Positions 1 through 6,418 of a stretch of DNA of 12,816 nucleotides are shown piece after piece. The notes under the pieces are model-generated. The model had not been told where the DNA came from. It saw only the letters and a list, made by a program, of their open reading frames with translations, and did no database searches. The stretch covers positions 1 through 12,816 of the forward strand of contig CAJUAC010000072.1 of assembly GCA_910583885.1 (NCBI GenBank), in the 5' to 3' direction. Made by a program: the position numbers and the translations under genes. This DNA comes from an uncultured Oscillospiraceae bacterium (GTDB taxonomy: Bacteria > Bacillota > Clostridia > Oscillospirales > Oscillospiraceae). Numbering within the stretch: position 1 is the stretch's first letter; every line of letters begins with the position of its first letter.

Positions 1-105
1 ATCCACGGCTACGATCAGGAGAGCGCTCTGACCGCCAATCAGATCGCCGACATCAAGATCGCCGTGTCACAGAAAAAGAGACGGAGGAAAGGAGGAAAGT
101 CATGA
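1..105 (+). CDS. C-terminal end of an unidentified protein (5' truncated by window edge)
   Basis: Frame 1 is open from the first base to a TGA at 103-105 and gives a 34-residue tail ending in a strongly basic stretch (QKKRRRKGGKS). The stop overlaps the ATG of the next gene by four bases (ATGA), the translational coupling seen repeatedly in this window, which supports this frame as a real gene end. A basic tail is compatible with nucleic-acid binding, but too little is visible to name a family. Its position just upstream of a small Xre-like regulator suggests an early or regulatory phage gene; that is inference. Confidence 0.55.
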   Translation: MHGYDQESALTANQIADIKIAVSQKKRRRKGGKS

Positions 106-308
106 CCAATACAAAGCTACTCCGCGAAAAAATTGAAGCCAGCGGGCTGAAGCTCGCCTACATCGCCAGTCAGCTCTGGATCTCGCCCAAAGCGCTGACC
201 ATGAAGATAGAAAACCAGACCCAGTTCAAAGCTGCCGAGATCAAACGGCTCAGCGAGATCCTCGGAATTGAAACAGCGGAGGAACGGGAACAAATTTTTT
301 TAAGCTGA
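102..308 (+). CDS. Small Xre/DUF739-like helix-turn-helix protein
   Basis: A 68-residue protein that is essentially one helix-turn-helix domain. The pattern of LREKIEASGLKLAYIASQLW, then ISPKALTMKIENQTQF, then AAEIKRLSEILGI matches the small phage Xre-like family called DUF739: a Lys/Arg-rich first helix, a scaffold helix with an Ile-Ala pair, a recognition helix after the turn, and a final helix containing EI..L..IL. Such proteins usually bind operator DNA as dimers and act as phage regulators or antitoxin-like factors. The start is fixed by AAAGGAGG at 88-95, six bases before the ATG, and it overlaps the previous stop by four bases. A 17-bp palindrome lies directly downstream and could be its operator. 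The family call is good; the regulatory target is unknown. Confidence 0.75.
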   Translation: MTNTKLLREKIEASGLKLAYIASQLWISPKALTMKIENQTQFKAAEIKRLSEILGIETAEEREQIFLS

Positions 309-310
309 AA

Positions 311-327
311 GTAGAAAATTTTTCTAC
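311..327. promoter_or_regulatory. 17-bp perfect palindrome between regulator and next gene
   Basis: GTAGAAAA (311-318), one central T, then TTTTCTAC (320-327) form a perfect inverted repeat. It ends directly before the ribosome-binding site AAGGAGG (328-334) of the following gene. It could be a protein-binding operator (a small helix-turn-helix protein is encoded just upstream) or an RNA hairpin that affects access to the ribosome-binding site. No T-run follows, so it is a poor intrinsic terminator. Confidence 0.45.
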
Positions 328-340
328 AAGGAGGACACAC

Positions 341-574
341 ATGTTACGAAAAAACAACAATCCGGATCTGACAATGCTGGCGCTGGCCGCCTATGACGCG
401 ATCCGGAGGAACATGGAGGAAAATGATGGAGAAGAAAAGAAGGCGGCGGAGGTACACGCTGCGGGAGCAGCTGCTCAGCCTGGCGATCGGCATCATGATC
501 GGGCTCCTGGCAGGACTGGCACACGCGAACAGCGTCCAGCAGCACAGGCAGGCTATCGTCTCATTGCCATCTGA
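341..574 (+). CDS. Possible small ORF upstream of and overlapping the transglycosylase gene
   Basis: A strong ribosome-binding site, AAGGAGG at 328-334, sits six bases before this ATG, so translation very probably starts here. The first 28 or so residues (beginning MLRKNNNPDLTMLALAAYDA) look like a real protein. From about residue 30 the composition becomes Ala/Arg/His/Pro-rich and unstructured, because the frame then runs inside the transglycosylase gene that begins at 426. Either the product really is 77 residues with a meaningless tail, or the original gene was shorter and its stop has been lost, or the two frames are joined by a +1 shift. No function can be assigned. Its translation could couple to the downstream start at 426. 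Confidence 0.45.
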   Translation: MLRKNNNPDLTMLALAAYDAIRRNMEENDGEEKKAAEVHAAGAAAQPGDRHHDRAPGRTGTREQRPAAQAGYRLIAI

Positions 575-1088
575 GCCCCCGGCCATAACGGCCGCCCAGG
601 AAGCCCCAGAGACGCCCACAGCGCCTCCTGAGCCCTACAACGACCCGAACATCCCGGACAACGTGGAAGAGGCTGCACGAGCCGCTGGCGCGGCTTATGA
701 CCTATCTCCTGAGCTTCTGGAAGCCGTTGCATTTCATGAGAGCCGTTACAGCCTGGACGCGGTCAACGGTGACTGCATCGGCCTGATGCAGATCGCGACC
801 TATTGGCACGAAGACCGGATGGAGCGCCTGGGAGTGACCGAGGCAGACCTCTGGGAGGCCGGGCCGAGCATGATGGTCGCGGCGGACTTCCTGGACGAGC
901 TGATCCGGCGCTATGACGATCTGGGCACGGCTCTGATGTACTACAACGGCGGAGGCGACCACATGGCTGCCTATCTGGAGCGCGGCGAGCTGAGCTGGTA
1001 CGCCAGCAGCGTCATCGAGATGGCCGAGCAGCTCCGGCAGGAGCATGACGACGCGGAGGAGGTGAGGCCTTTGGACTCAATAAAATAG
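426..1088 (+). CDS. Membrane-anchored or secreted lytic transglycosylase (SLT-like)
   Basis: A 220-residue protein. Residues 1-14 are very basic (MEKKRRRRRY), residues 15-33 form a hydrophobic segment, and an AHA-N boundary near residue 34 could be a signal-peptidase site, so the protein is exported or tethered. A Pro/Ala/Glu-rich linker (35-80) leads to a lysozyme-like soluble lytic transglycosylase domain (about 85-200) with the catalytic glutamate in HESRY (Glu105), GLMQI (119-123) and YYNGG (172-176). The family cleaves peptidoglycan glycan strands, forming 1,6-anhydro-muramic ends. I chose ATG 426 because GGAGG at 415-419 lies six bases upstream; the open frame extends back to 393, and ATG 423 is possible. 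Its place in the early replication region rather than the lysis or tail cassette is unusual. Enzyme class is well supported; its role in infection is not clear. Confidence 0.85.
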   Translation: MEKKRRRRRYTLREQLLSLAIGIMIGLLAGLAHANSVQQHRQAIVSLPSEPPAITAAQEAPETPTAPPEPYNDPNIPDNVEEAARAAGAAYDLSPELLEAVAFHESRYSLDAVNGDCIGLMQIATYWHEDRMERLGVTEADLWEAGPSMMVAADFLDELIRRYDDLGTALMYYNGGGDHMAAYLERGELSWYASSVIEMAEQLRQEHDDAEEVRPLDSIK

Positions 1089-1111
1089 GCCCCGGAGAAA
1101 TTTCCGGAGCC
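1088..1111 (+). other. Intercistronic stem-loop
   Basis: GGCCCCGGA (1088-1096) and TCCGGAGCC (1103-1111) pair over nine positions with one mismatch around a six-base loop. The hairpin begins on the last base of the transglycosylase stop codon. No T-run follows, so it is not a convincing Rho-independent terminator. It could act as an mRNA processing or stability element before the next gene, whose ribosome-binding site is 30 bases further on. Confidence 0.4.
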
Positions 1112-1156
1112 CAGGAAGACACACATCAATTATAGCAAAAAGGAGGACGTTTTTCA

Positions 1157-1549
1157 ATGAAAATCACAGTTACTTTTGACACTCTGGAAGAGTTCCAGAC
1201 CTACATGGGGATCCAGTCCCCGAGCAAACCGGCCCAGGAAGCGCCGAAGGGCACCGGGGCAAAGAAGGACACGAAGAAGGCCGCAAAGCCTCAGGAGGCC
1301 GCCCAGGCGCCCGCTGAGGACGATCTGATGGAAGACACTCCCGCACCCGGAACGCCCACGGCTCCCGAAGTAACCGAAGACTTCCGCGTGGAGGTCCGGA
1401 AGACCCTGGCCCAGCTGAACAAAAAGGTCGGGAAGAACATCGCCAGCGAGCTGATCAAGGGCTTCGGTGTGGACAAGCTGACCGAGGTCGCTCTGGCTGA
1501 TCTCCCCGCTCTCATGAGCAAAGCAAAGGAGGCCCTCAATGCCGAGTAA
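1157..1549 (+). CDS. Small phage protein with Ala/Pro/Lys linker, unknown function
   Basis: A 130-residue protein in three parts. There is a short N-terminal strand-helix segment (MKITVTFDTLEEFQTYMG), then a low-complexity disordered linker rich in Ala, Pro, Lys and Glu (about 21-75), then a compact predicted-helical C-terminal segment (76-130) with VRKTLAQLNKKVGKNIASEL and GFGVDKLTEV. Proteins with this layout precede DUF2800 genes in clostridial prophages and are left as hypothetical, sometimes carrying a misleading rRNA-biogenesis label from their linker. AAAAGGAGG at 1138-1146 precedes the ATG by ten bases. The stop overlaps the next gene by 11 bases, implying coupled translation and a possible partnership with the nuclease. 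I do not assign a biochemical function. Confidence 0.75.
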   Translation: MKITVTFDTLEEFQTYMGIQSPSKPAQEAPKGTGAKKDTKKAAKPQEAAQAPAEDDLMEDTPAPGTPTAPEVTEDFRVEVRKTLAQLNKKVGKNIASELIKGFGVDKLTEVALADLPALMSKAKEALNAE

Positions 1550-2717
1550 ACATGCAAAACTGTCCGCATCGAGCGCTTTCCGGTGGATCAACTGCCCCGG
1601 ATCCGTTGTACTGGCCGACCAGCTCCCGGCCCCCGGGTCGAGCGCCTACGCGGACGAAGGAACCCTGGCCCACGCACTCGCCGAGCTGAAGCTCCGGAAG
1701 TTCCTCGGCGACGCGGGCAACTACGACAAGGAGCTGGCCCAGATCCAGGCCAGTGAATACTACTGCGGCGAGATGGACGAAGCCACCGACTTCTACGCTG
1801 AAACCGTCCAGGAGCATCTGGCAGCGGTAGGCGAGGACGCGGAGCTCATGATCGAGCAGCAGTTCAGTCTGGACAACTGGGTGCCGGAGGGCTTCGGGAC
1901 CTCTGACGCCGTCATCATCGGCGGCAGCACGATCGAAGTCATCGACCTGAAGTACGGCAAGGGGGTCAAAGTGGAAGCCAAGAACAACCCCCAGCTGAGG
2001 CTCTACGGCCTGGGCGCTTCCGCCCTCTTCGGGGATCTCTATGACTTTGAGACTGTCCGGACGACCATCATCCAGCCCCGGCTGGACCATGTGAGCGGCG
2101 AGGAGATCCCTCTGAAGGAGCTGCTGCTCTGGGCCGAGGAAGAAGTTGCACCGAAAGCCCGGATGGCGATGGATGGCACAGACTACACCGCCTGCGGCGA
2201 CTGGTGCCGCTGGTGCCCGGCGAAGGCGGTCTGCCGGAAGCGGGCCGAGTACAATCTGGAGCTGGCAAAGGACGAGTTCAAGGCTCCCCCGCTCCTCACG
2301 GACGAAGAGATCGGCGAGGTCCTGAGGCGCGCCGAGGAGATCCAGAAGTGGACCAGCGACATCCAGGCCTACGCCCTGGAGGAAGCTCTGGCAGGCAAAC
2401 AGTTCGACGGCTGGAAGCTCGTCGAGGGCCGGAGCAACCGGAAGTATGCCGACGACGTCAAGGTGGCCGAGACCCTGGTGGCTGCCGGTTATGACGAGGC
2501 CATGCTCTACGAGCGCAAGCTCTACGGCATCACCGCGATGGAGAAGCTCGTCGGCAAGAAAAAGCTCACGACGACCCTGGGCGACCTGATCATCAAACCG
2601 GCAGGCAAGCCCGTCCTGGTCCCGGAGAGCGACAAGCGCGAAGCAATCAACACGACCGAAGCAGCAAAGGCTGACTTTGACAACACCGAGGACGCCGAGA
2701 ACGTCCCGCAATTTTAA
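1539..2717 (+). CDS. DUF2800 family RecB/Cas4-like nuclease (PD-(D/E)XK)
   Basis: A 392-residue protein of the phage DUF2800 family. The RecB-type nuclease core is readable: motif I histidine in GTLAHALAE (His45), motif II aspartate in GTSDAVI (Asp123), the catalytic IDLKYGKG (Asp136, Lys138) and the QxxxY motif QLRLY (Gln152-Tyr156). The cysteine pattern is Cys19 plus Cys223-x2-Cys226-x5-Cys232 (with an extra Cys219), the arrangement that holds a [4Fe-4S] cluster in Cas4 and AddB nucleases. Family knowledge suggests processing of DNA ends during recombination or replication. AAAGGAGG at 1525-1532 lies six bases before the ATG, inside the end of the previous gene. It is followed directly by the single-strand-binding gene, consistent with a recombination pair. 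The fold is well supported; activity is inferred. Confidence 0.85.
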   Translation: MPSKHAKLSASSAFRWINCPGSVVLADQLPAPGSSAYADEGTLAHALAELKLRKFLGDAGNYDKELAQIQASEYYCGEMDEATDFYAETVQEHLAAVGEDAELMIEQQFSLDNWVPEGFGTSDAVIIGGSTIEVIDLKYGKGVKVEAKNNPQLRLYGLGASALFGDLYDFETVRTTIIQPRLDHVSGEEIPLKELLLWAEEEVAPKARMAMDGTDYTACGDWCRWCPAKAVCRKRAEYNLELAKDEFKAPPLLTDEEIGEVLRRAEEIQKWTSDIQAYALEEALAGKQFDGWKLVEGRSNRKYADDVKVAETLVAAGYDEAMLYERKLYGITAMEKLVGKKKLTTTLGDLIIKPAGKPVLVPESDKREAINTTEAAKADFDNTEDAENVPQF

Positions 2718-2730
2718 GGAGGATAACATC

Positions 2731-3276
2731 ATGAGCACTAAAGTCATTACCGGTAAGGTCCGTTTTTCCTACGTCAACATCTTCAAGAGCCGCGCCTTCC
2801 AGAGCGGCCAGGACGCGAAGTACAGCGTCTGCCTTCTGATCCCCAAGGAGGACAAGGCCACCGTCAAGAAGATCCGCGCCGCGATCGAGGAGGCCATCCA
2901 GGAGGGCATCGCTTCCAAGTGGGGCGGCAAGAAGCCCGGCAACCTGAAGCTCCCGCTGCGTGACGGCGACGACGAGCGGGCCGACGAGGCTCCGGAGTAT
3001 GAGGGCATGTTCTTCCTGAACGCCAACAGCACCCAGAAGCCCGGCATCGTGGACAAGGATCTGAACGAGATCCTCGACCCGGACGAAGTCTACAGCGGCA
3101 GCTGGGGCCGGGCCTCGATCAACTTCTACCCGTTCAACACCAACGGCAACAAGGGCGTCGGCGTCGGGCTGAACAACATCCAGAAGCTCAAGGACGACGA
3201 GCGGCTGGGCGCTGCCCGTGCTTCTGCCGAGACCGACTTCGGCGACGGCTACGAGGACGACGAGGACGATTTCTAA
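2731..3276 (+). CDS. DUF2815 single-stranded DNA-binding protein
   Basis: A 181-residue protein of the phage DUF2815 family, which is related to T7 gp2.5-like single-stranded-DNA-binding proteins. It starts with a beta-rich region (TGKVRFSYVNIF, then YSVCLLIPK), has a conserved-looking GIVD and YSGSWGRASINFYPFN stretch (105-136), and ends in a highly acidic tail (about 169-181, GDGYEDDEDDF). Such tails in SSBs mediate contacts with polymerase and other replication partners. I chose ATG 2731 because AAGGAGG (2716-2722) is eight bases upstream; the frame is open back to 2677 but that segment overlaps the previous gene. It sits between a RecB-like nuclease and the DNA polymerase, as expected for a replication/recombination protein coating single strands. 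Confidence 0.85.
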   Translation: MSTKVITGKVRFSYVNIFKSRAFQSGQDAKYSVCLLIPKEDKATVKKIRAAIEEAIQEGIASKWGGKKPGNLKLPLRDGDDERADEAPEYEGMFFLNANSTQKPGIVDKDLNEILDPDEVYSGSWGRASINFYPFNTNGNKGVGVGLNNIQKLKDDERLGAARASAETDFGDGYEDDEDDF

Positions 3277-3291
3277 GAGAGGAGAAAACAG

Positions 3292-5265
3292 ATGCACAGA
3301 GTCATGGGTGTGGACATTGAAACCTACAGCTCCGTGGATCTGGCCGGGTCGGGCGTCTACGCCTACACGGAGGCGCCCGACTTCGACATCCTGCTGATCG
3401 GCTATAAATTCGACGACGAGGCGGAGGTCCATGTGATCGACACACTCGCGGTCGACCGGGACTTCGACCCGGAGCTCTACGAGTTCCGCGAAGCTCTCAC
3501 CGACCCGGGCATCATCAAGACCGCCTTCAATGCGAACTTCGAGCGGACGTGCCTGGCCAAGTGGACCGGCGCGGCAATGCCTCCGGAAGAATGGCGCTGC
3601 ACGATGATCAAGGCCCTCACCCTGGGCCTGCCGGGCAACCTGGCAGACGTCGGCATCGCTATGGGACTACCGGAGGAAAAGCTGAAGGGCCCCCAGGGCA
3701 AGGCCCTGATCCAGTTCTTCTCAAAGCCCTGCAAGCCAACACGGACGAACGGGCAGAGGACGCGCAATCTTCCGGCGCACGACCCCGCGAAGTGGAAGCT
3801 CTTCATCGAATACAACCGGCAGGACGTCGTCACCGAGCAGGAGATCCTCAGGCAGCTGGACATATACAAGACGCCGGAGTCAGAGCAGCAGCTCTGGGCT
3901 CTGGATCAACACATGAACGACAACGGCGTGAAGCTGGACATCCCGATGGTCGAGAAGATCGTCGAGTATGACACCCAGCGGCGCCAAGAGCTACAAGAAG
4001 AAGCCAAGGTGCTCACGGGGCTGGCCAACCCGAACAGCCTGGCCCAACTTAAAAAATGGCTGTCCAAGCAGGGCGTCACGATGACCAGCGTCACAAAGGA
4101 CACCATCGCGGCCACGCTCCAGACAGACATCCCGGACAGTGTCCGGAGGATGCTGGAGATCCGGACCGCCCTCGGCAAGACCTCCGTGGCCAAGTACAGC
4201 ACAATGCTGACGGCGGTCTGCCAAGATCACCGCCTCCGGGGGATCCTCCAGTTCTACGGGGCCAACCGGTCAGGGCGATGGGCCGGGCGCCTGGTGCAGA
4301 CGCACAACCTCGCAAAAAACAGCCTGCCAGACCTGGATCTGGCCCGTGAGCTGGCTGCTGCCGGAGATTTTGACACGCTGGCCACGCTCTTCGGAGAGAC
4401 GGCCTTCGTCTTCTCTGAGTTGATCCGGACGGCTTTCATCCCTTCGGACGGCTGCCGCTTCGTTGTGAGCGACTTCGCGGCCATCGAGGCCCGCGTCCTG
4501 GCGTGGATCGCTGGCGAGGAATGGACCCTGGAGGCCTTCCGGCAGGGCAAGGACATCTACTGCGAGACCGCGTCCATGATGTACCGCGTCCCGGTCGAGA
4601 AGCACGGACAGAACAGCCACCTCCGTCAGAAGGGCAAGGTCGCCGTGCTGGCCTGCGGCTACCAGGGAGGCGTCGGCGCCATGAAACGCATGGACAAAGG
4701 CGGCAGCATCCCGGAGGACGAGCTCCAGAGCGTCGTGGACCAATGGCGCGAAGCCAATCCCAAAGTCGTGAAGCTCTGGAGGACCTGCGAGCTGGCAGCA
4801 AAGACGGCGATCCAGGAGCACCGGACCGTCCGCCTGGCCCACGGCATCGCCTTCAGCTACATCAACCGGAACCTCTTCATCCAGCTGCCAAGCGGCCGGA
4901 AGCTCTGCTACTGGGACACCAGACTGAAGCAGGACGACTACACCGGCCGGCTCTCCATCACCTACATGGGCGTGAACCAGGAGACAAAGCAATGGGGAGA
5001 GACCGAAACCTATGGCGGGAAGCTGGTCGAGAACATCGTCCAGGCAACCGCGAGGGACTGCCTGGCCGTGGCCATGACCAGGGTCAGCGCCCTGGGCTAC
5101 AAGATCGTGATGCACGTCCACGACGAGATGATCGTTGACGTGCCGAACACAGACACCGAGGCCCCCGGCAGGATCAATGCCATCATGGCCCAGCCGATTG
5201 ACTGGGCCGAGGGGCTTCCACTAAAGGGCGACACCTATGAGACGCCCTTCTACAAGAAAGATTAA
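3292..5265 (+). CDS. Phage family A DNA polymerase with 3'-5' exonuclease
   Basis: A 657-residue DNA polymerase I-like enzyme, shorter than bacterial Pol I because it lacks the 5' nuclease. The N-terminal proofreading domain shows ExoI GVDIET (Asp8, Glu10), ExoII NANFE (Glu84, where many relatives have Asp) and ExoIII YNRQD (Tyr174 to Asp178). The polymerase domain shows motif A SDFAAIEARVLAW (Asp394), motif B RQKGKVAVLACGYQGG (Arg445, Lys449, Tyr457) and motif C HVHDE (Asp611, Glu612). These residues bind the two metals and the incoming dNTP. AGAGAGGAG at 3276-3284 precedes the ATG by seven bases. This is presumably the replicative polymerase, working with the upstream SSB and the downstream VapE primase-helicase. 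All key residues are present, so it should be active. Confidence 0.95.
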   Translation: MHRVMGVDIETYSSVDLAGSGVYAYTEAPDFDILLIGYKFDDEAEVHVIDTLAVDRDFDPELYEFREALTDPGIIKTAFNANFERTCLAKWTGAAMPPEEWRCTMIKALTLGLPGNLADVGIAMGLPEEKLKGPQGKALIQFFSKPCKPTRTNGQRTRNLPAHDPAKWKLFIEYNRQDVVTEQEILRQLDIYKTPESEQQLWALDQHMNDNGVKLDIPMVEKIVEYDTQRRQELQEEAKVLTGLANPNSLAQLKKWLSKQGVTMTSVTKDTIAATLQTDIPDSVRRMLEIRTALGKTSVAKYSTMLTAVCQDHRLRGILQFYGANRSGRWAGRLVQTHNLAKNSLPDLDLARELAAAGDFDTLATLFGETAFVFSELIRTAFIPSDGCRFVVSDFAAIEARVLAWIAGEEWTLEAFRQGKDIYCETASMMYRVPVEKHGQNSHLRQKGKVAVLACGYQGGVGAMKRMDKGGSIPEDELQSVVDQWREANPKVVKLWRTCELAAKTAIQEHRTVRLAHGIAFSYINRNLFIQLPSGRKLCYWDTRLKQDDYTGRLSITYMGVNQETKQWGETETYGGKLVENIVQATARDCLAVAMTRVSALGYKIVMHVHDEMIVDVPNTDTEAPGRINAIMAQPIDWAEGLPLKGDTYETPFYKKD

Positions 5266-5278
5266 GGAGGACACACAA

Positions 5279-5848
5279 ATGCCTATCTACAAGAGCAATC
5301 AGCCGATCGAAGTCACCAGAAAGACCAGCACGAAGGGCCTGGAGATCATGGTCGGGGACCAGATCCATGTCAGCAAGTACACCGCAACCTGCCAAAAAAT
5401 CACCCAGGCGGGCGCCCTCTTCCTTCTGGACCAGTATCTCGACCAGGCCTACCCGATGAACGCGGAAGACAGCAACCGGGGCGGCTACGAGGCCAGCGAC
5501 CTCAGGAAGACGCTCCAGAGCGAGGAGGTGCTGAAAATCTTCGCGGAATATCGCGACCGGATGCAGCCCTTCGACAACGGCGACCTGCTGCGGATCCCCT
5601 TCTTCGGTGAGATCTTCGGGAAAGAGGACGCCAACTACTTCGAGCCGGACGGCTGCGAGCAGTGGCCGCTCATGAAGGACCGGAAAAACCGGATCGCCTT
5701 CCGGGACAACTCCTGGGAATGGGGCTGGCTCCAGAACAAGAGGAAAGGGTCGGCGGCGGATTTCTGCAGCGTCTCCAGCAATGGCCATGCCAACTACTGG
5801 AACGCCTCGTCCTCCCTCGGCGTCCGCCCGGCTTTCCTTATCGTTTGA
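5279..5848 (+). CDS. DUF6273-like protein with putatively hypervariable C-terminus
   Basis: A 189-residue protein. The C-terminal half resembles DUF6273 domains: a Trp-rich SWEWGWLQN (145-153), then DFCSVSSNG (161-169), then a terminal GVRPAF (181-186). In relatives, as I remember them, the segment before GVRPAF is Asn-rich (NANNNNASNSNG). Here it reads NGHANYWNASSSLG, with several Asn positions replaced. This fold is thought to be related to C-type-lectin/formylglycine-enzyme-like folds used for ligand display. There is no signal peptide or membrane segment. The start is set by AAGGAGG (5264-5270), eight bases before the ATG. The frame is open back to 5237, but that part overlaps the polymerase gene. 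Function unknown; a binding or display role is inference, and the place next to replication genes is odd for it. Confidence 0.7.
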   Translation: MPIYKSNQPIEVTRKTSTKGLEIMVGDQIHVSKYTATCQKITQAGALFLLDQYLDQAYPMNAEDSNRGGYEASDLRKTLQSEEVLKIFAEYRDRMQPFDNGDLLRIPFFGEIFGKEDANYFEPDGCEQWPLMKDRKNRIAFRDNSWEWGWLQNKRKGSAADFCSVSSNGHANYWNASSSLGVRPAFLIV

Positions 5849-5858
5849 TCATACAATC

Positions 5859-5879
5859 CCGGGGCCCCCGCGGCCCCGG
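5859..5879 (+). other. GC-only stem-loop after the DUF6273-like gene
   Basis: CCGGGGCC (5859-5866) and GGCCCCGG (5872-5879) form a perfect 8-bp stem around the loop CCCGC, 11 bases after the stop codon. It is followed by ACATCTGACAA and not by a T-run, so it is not a standard intrinsic terminator. It could slow transcription, protect the upstream mRNA end or be a protein site. It is the strongest hairpin in the gap 5849-5911. Confidence 0.45.
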
Positions 5880-5911
5880 ACATCTGACAATAAACCAGCA
5901 AGGAGGAACCG

Positions 5912-6418
5912 ATGGATCAGAAAATTATCAATATCACTTTCCACCAAGGAATGGGGCACATGACCGTCGTGCTGGACGAGTTCTTCCCGACCGATGCAAC
6001 CCGACTCCGGAAACTGCTCAGCATCATCAACGAGGACTACGAGCACCGGGACGAGCTTCGGGCCGTCGTCGTCCAGCACTGCGGTCAACGCGCCCAGGCC
6101 CTCATGGACGGCCGGAGCGATCTGGCCAACCAGGCCGTAAACTGCCACACAAAGGCAACGGAGCTGCAGCCTGAGATCGACAAGAGGGCCCGGCAGGTTG
6201 ACGCCCTCCAGCAGTATATAAAGACCTACTGCAAGCGGGGCGGCGGCCAGGGCTATCGCCAGCAGCTCAAAGAGCTGAAGACTCAGCTGAAAGAGATCAA
6301 GGAACAGCAGCGGCACGCGCTCACTCTCTACCGCGACTACCAGAGGCGGTTCGTCGGCGCCGAGAAAGAGGCCGAGAAGCTGAAGAAGAACGTGGAGGTC
6401 GCAAAGCATGAACGATAA
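5912..6418 (+). CDS. Coiled-coil phage protein, unknown function
   Basis: A 168-residue protein. The first 30 residues look like short beta strands (IINITFHQG, HMTVVLDEFF). The rest is predicted almost wholly helical, with two likely coiled-coil stretches: about 78-108 (KATELQPEIDKRARQVDALQ) and 115-165 (QQLKELKTQLKEIKEQQ onward), separated by a Gly-rich turn (KRGGGQGY). It has no membrane segment, no metal-binding cluster and no enzyme motif that I recognise. AAGGAGG at 5900-5906 lies five bases before the ATG. It overlaps the VapE start by 11 bases, so the two are probably co-translated; a scaffold or loader role for the primase-helicase is possible but only a guess from position. Confidence 0.75.
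   Translation: MDQKIINITFHQGMGHMTVVLDEFFPTDATRLRKLLSIINEDYEHRDELRAVVVQHCGQRAQALMDGRSDLANQAVNCHTKATELQPEIDKRARQVDALQQYIKTYCKRGGGQGYRQQLKELKTQLKEIKEQQRHALTLYRDYQRRFVGAEKEAEKLKKNVEVAKHER

Noticed and set aside
1539..2717. DUF2800 gene as a CRISPR adaptation Cas4
   Set aside because: The motifs are Cas4-like, but there are no cas1, cas2 or array sequences here, and the phage context (SSB and polymerase next door) points to replication or recombination.
1536..2747. A 403-codon open frame on the minus strand opposite the DUF2800 gene
   Set aside because: It is antisense to a gene with clear nuclease motifs, has no ribosome-binding site, and its Leu/Val/Asp-rich composition is what the reverse of GC-rich codons gives. 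Other long minus-strand frames (2647-3432, 4270-5121, 7944-8996, 9985-10719, 11647-12399) were rejected for the same reason.
4503..5138. A 211-codon + strand frame inside the polymerase gene
   Set aside because: It lies wholly within the polymerase domain, has no ribosome-binding site, and is Arg/Pro/Gly-rich low-quality sequence typical of a GC-rich shadow frame.
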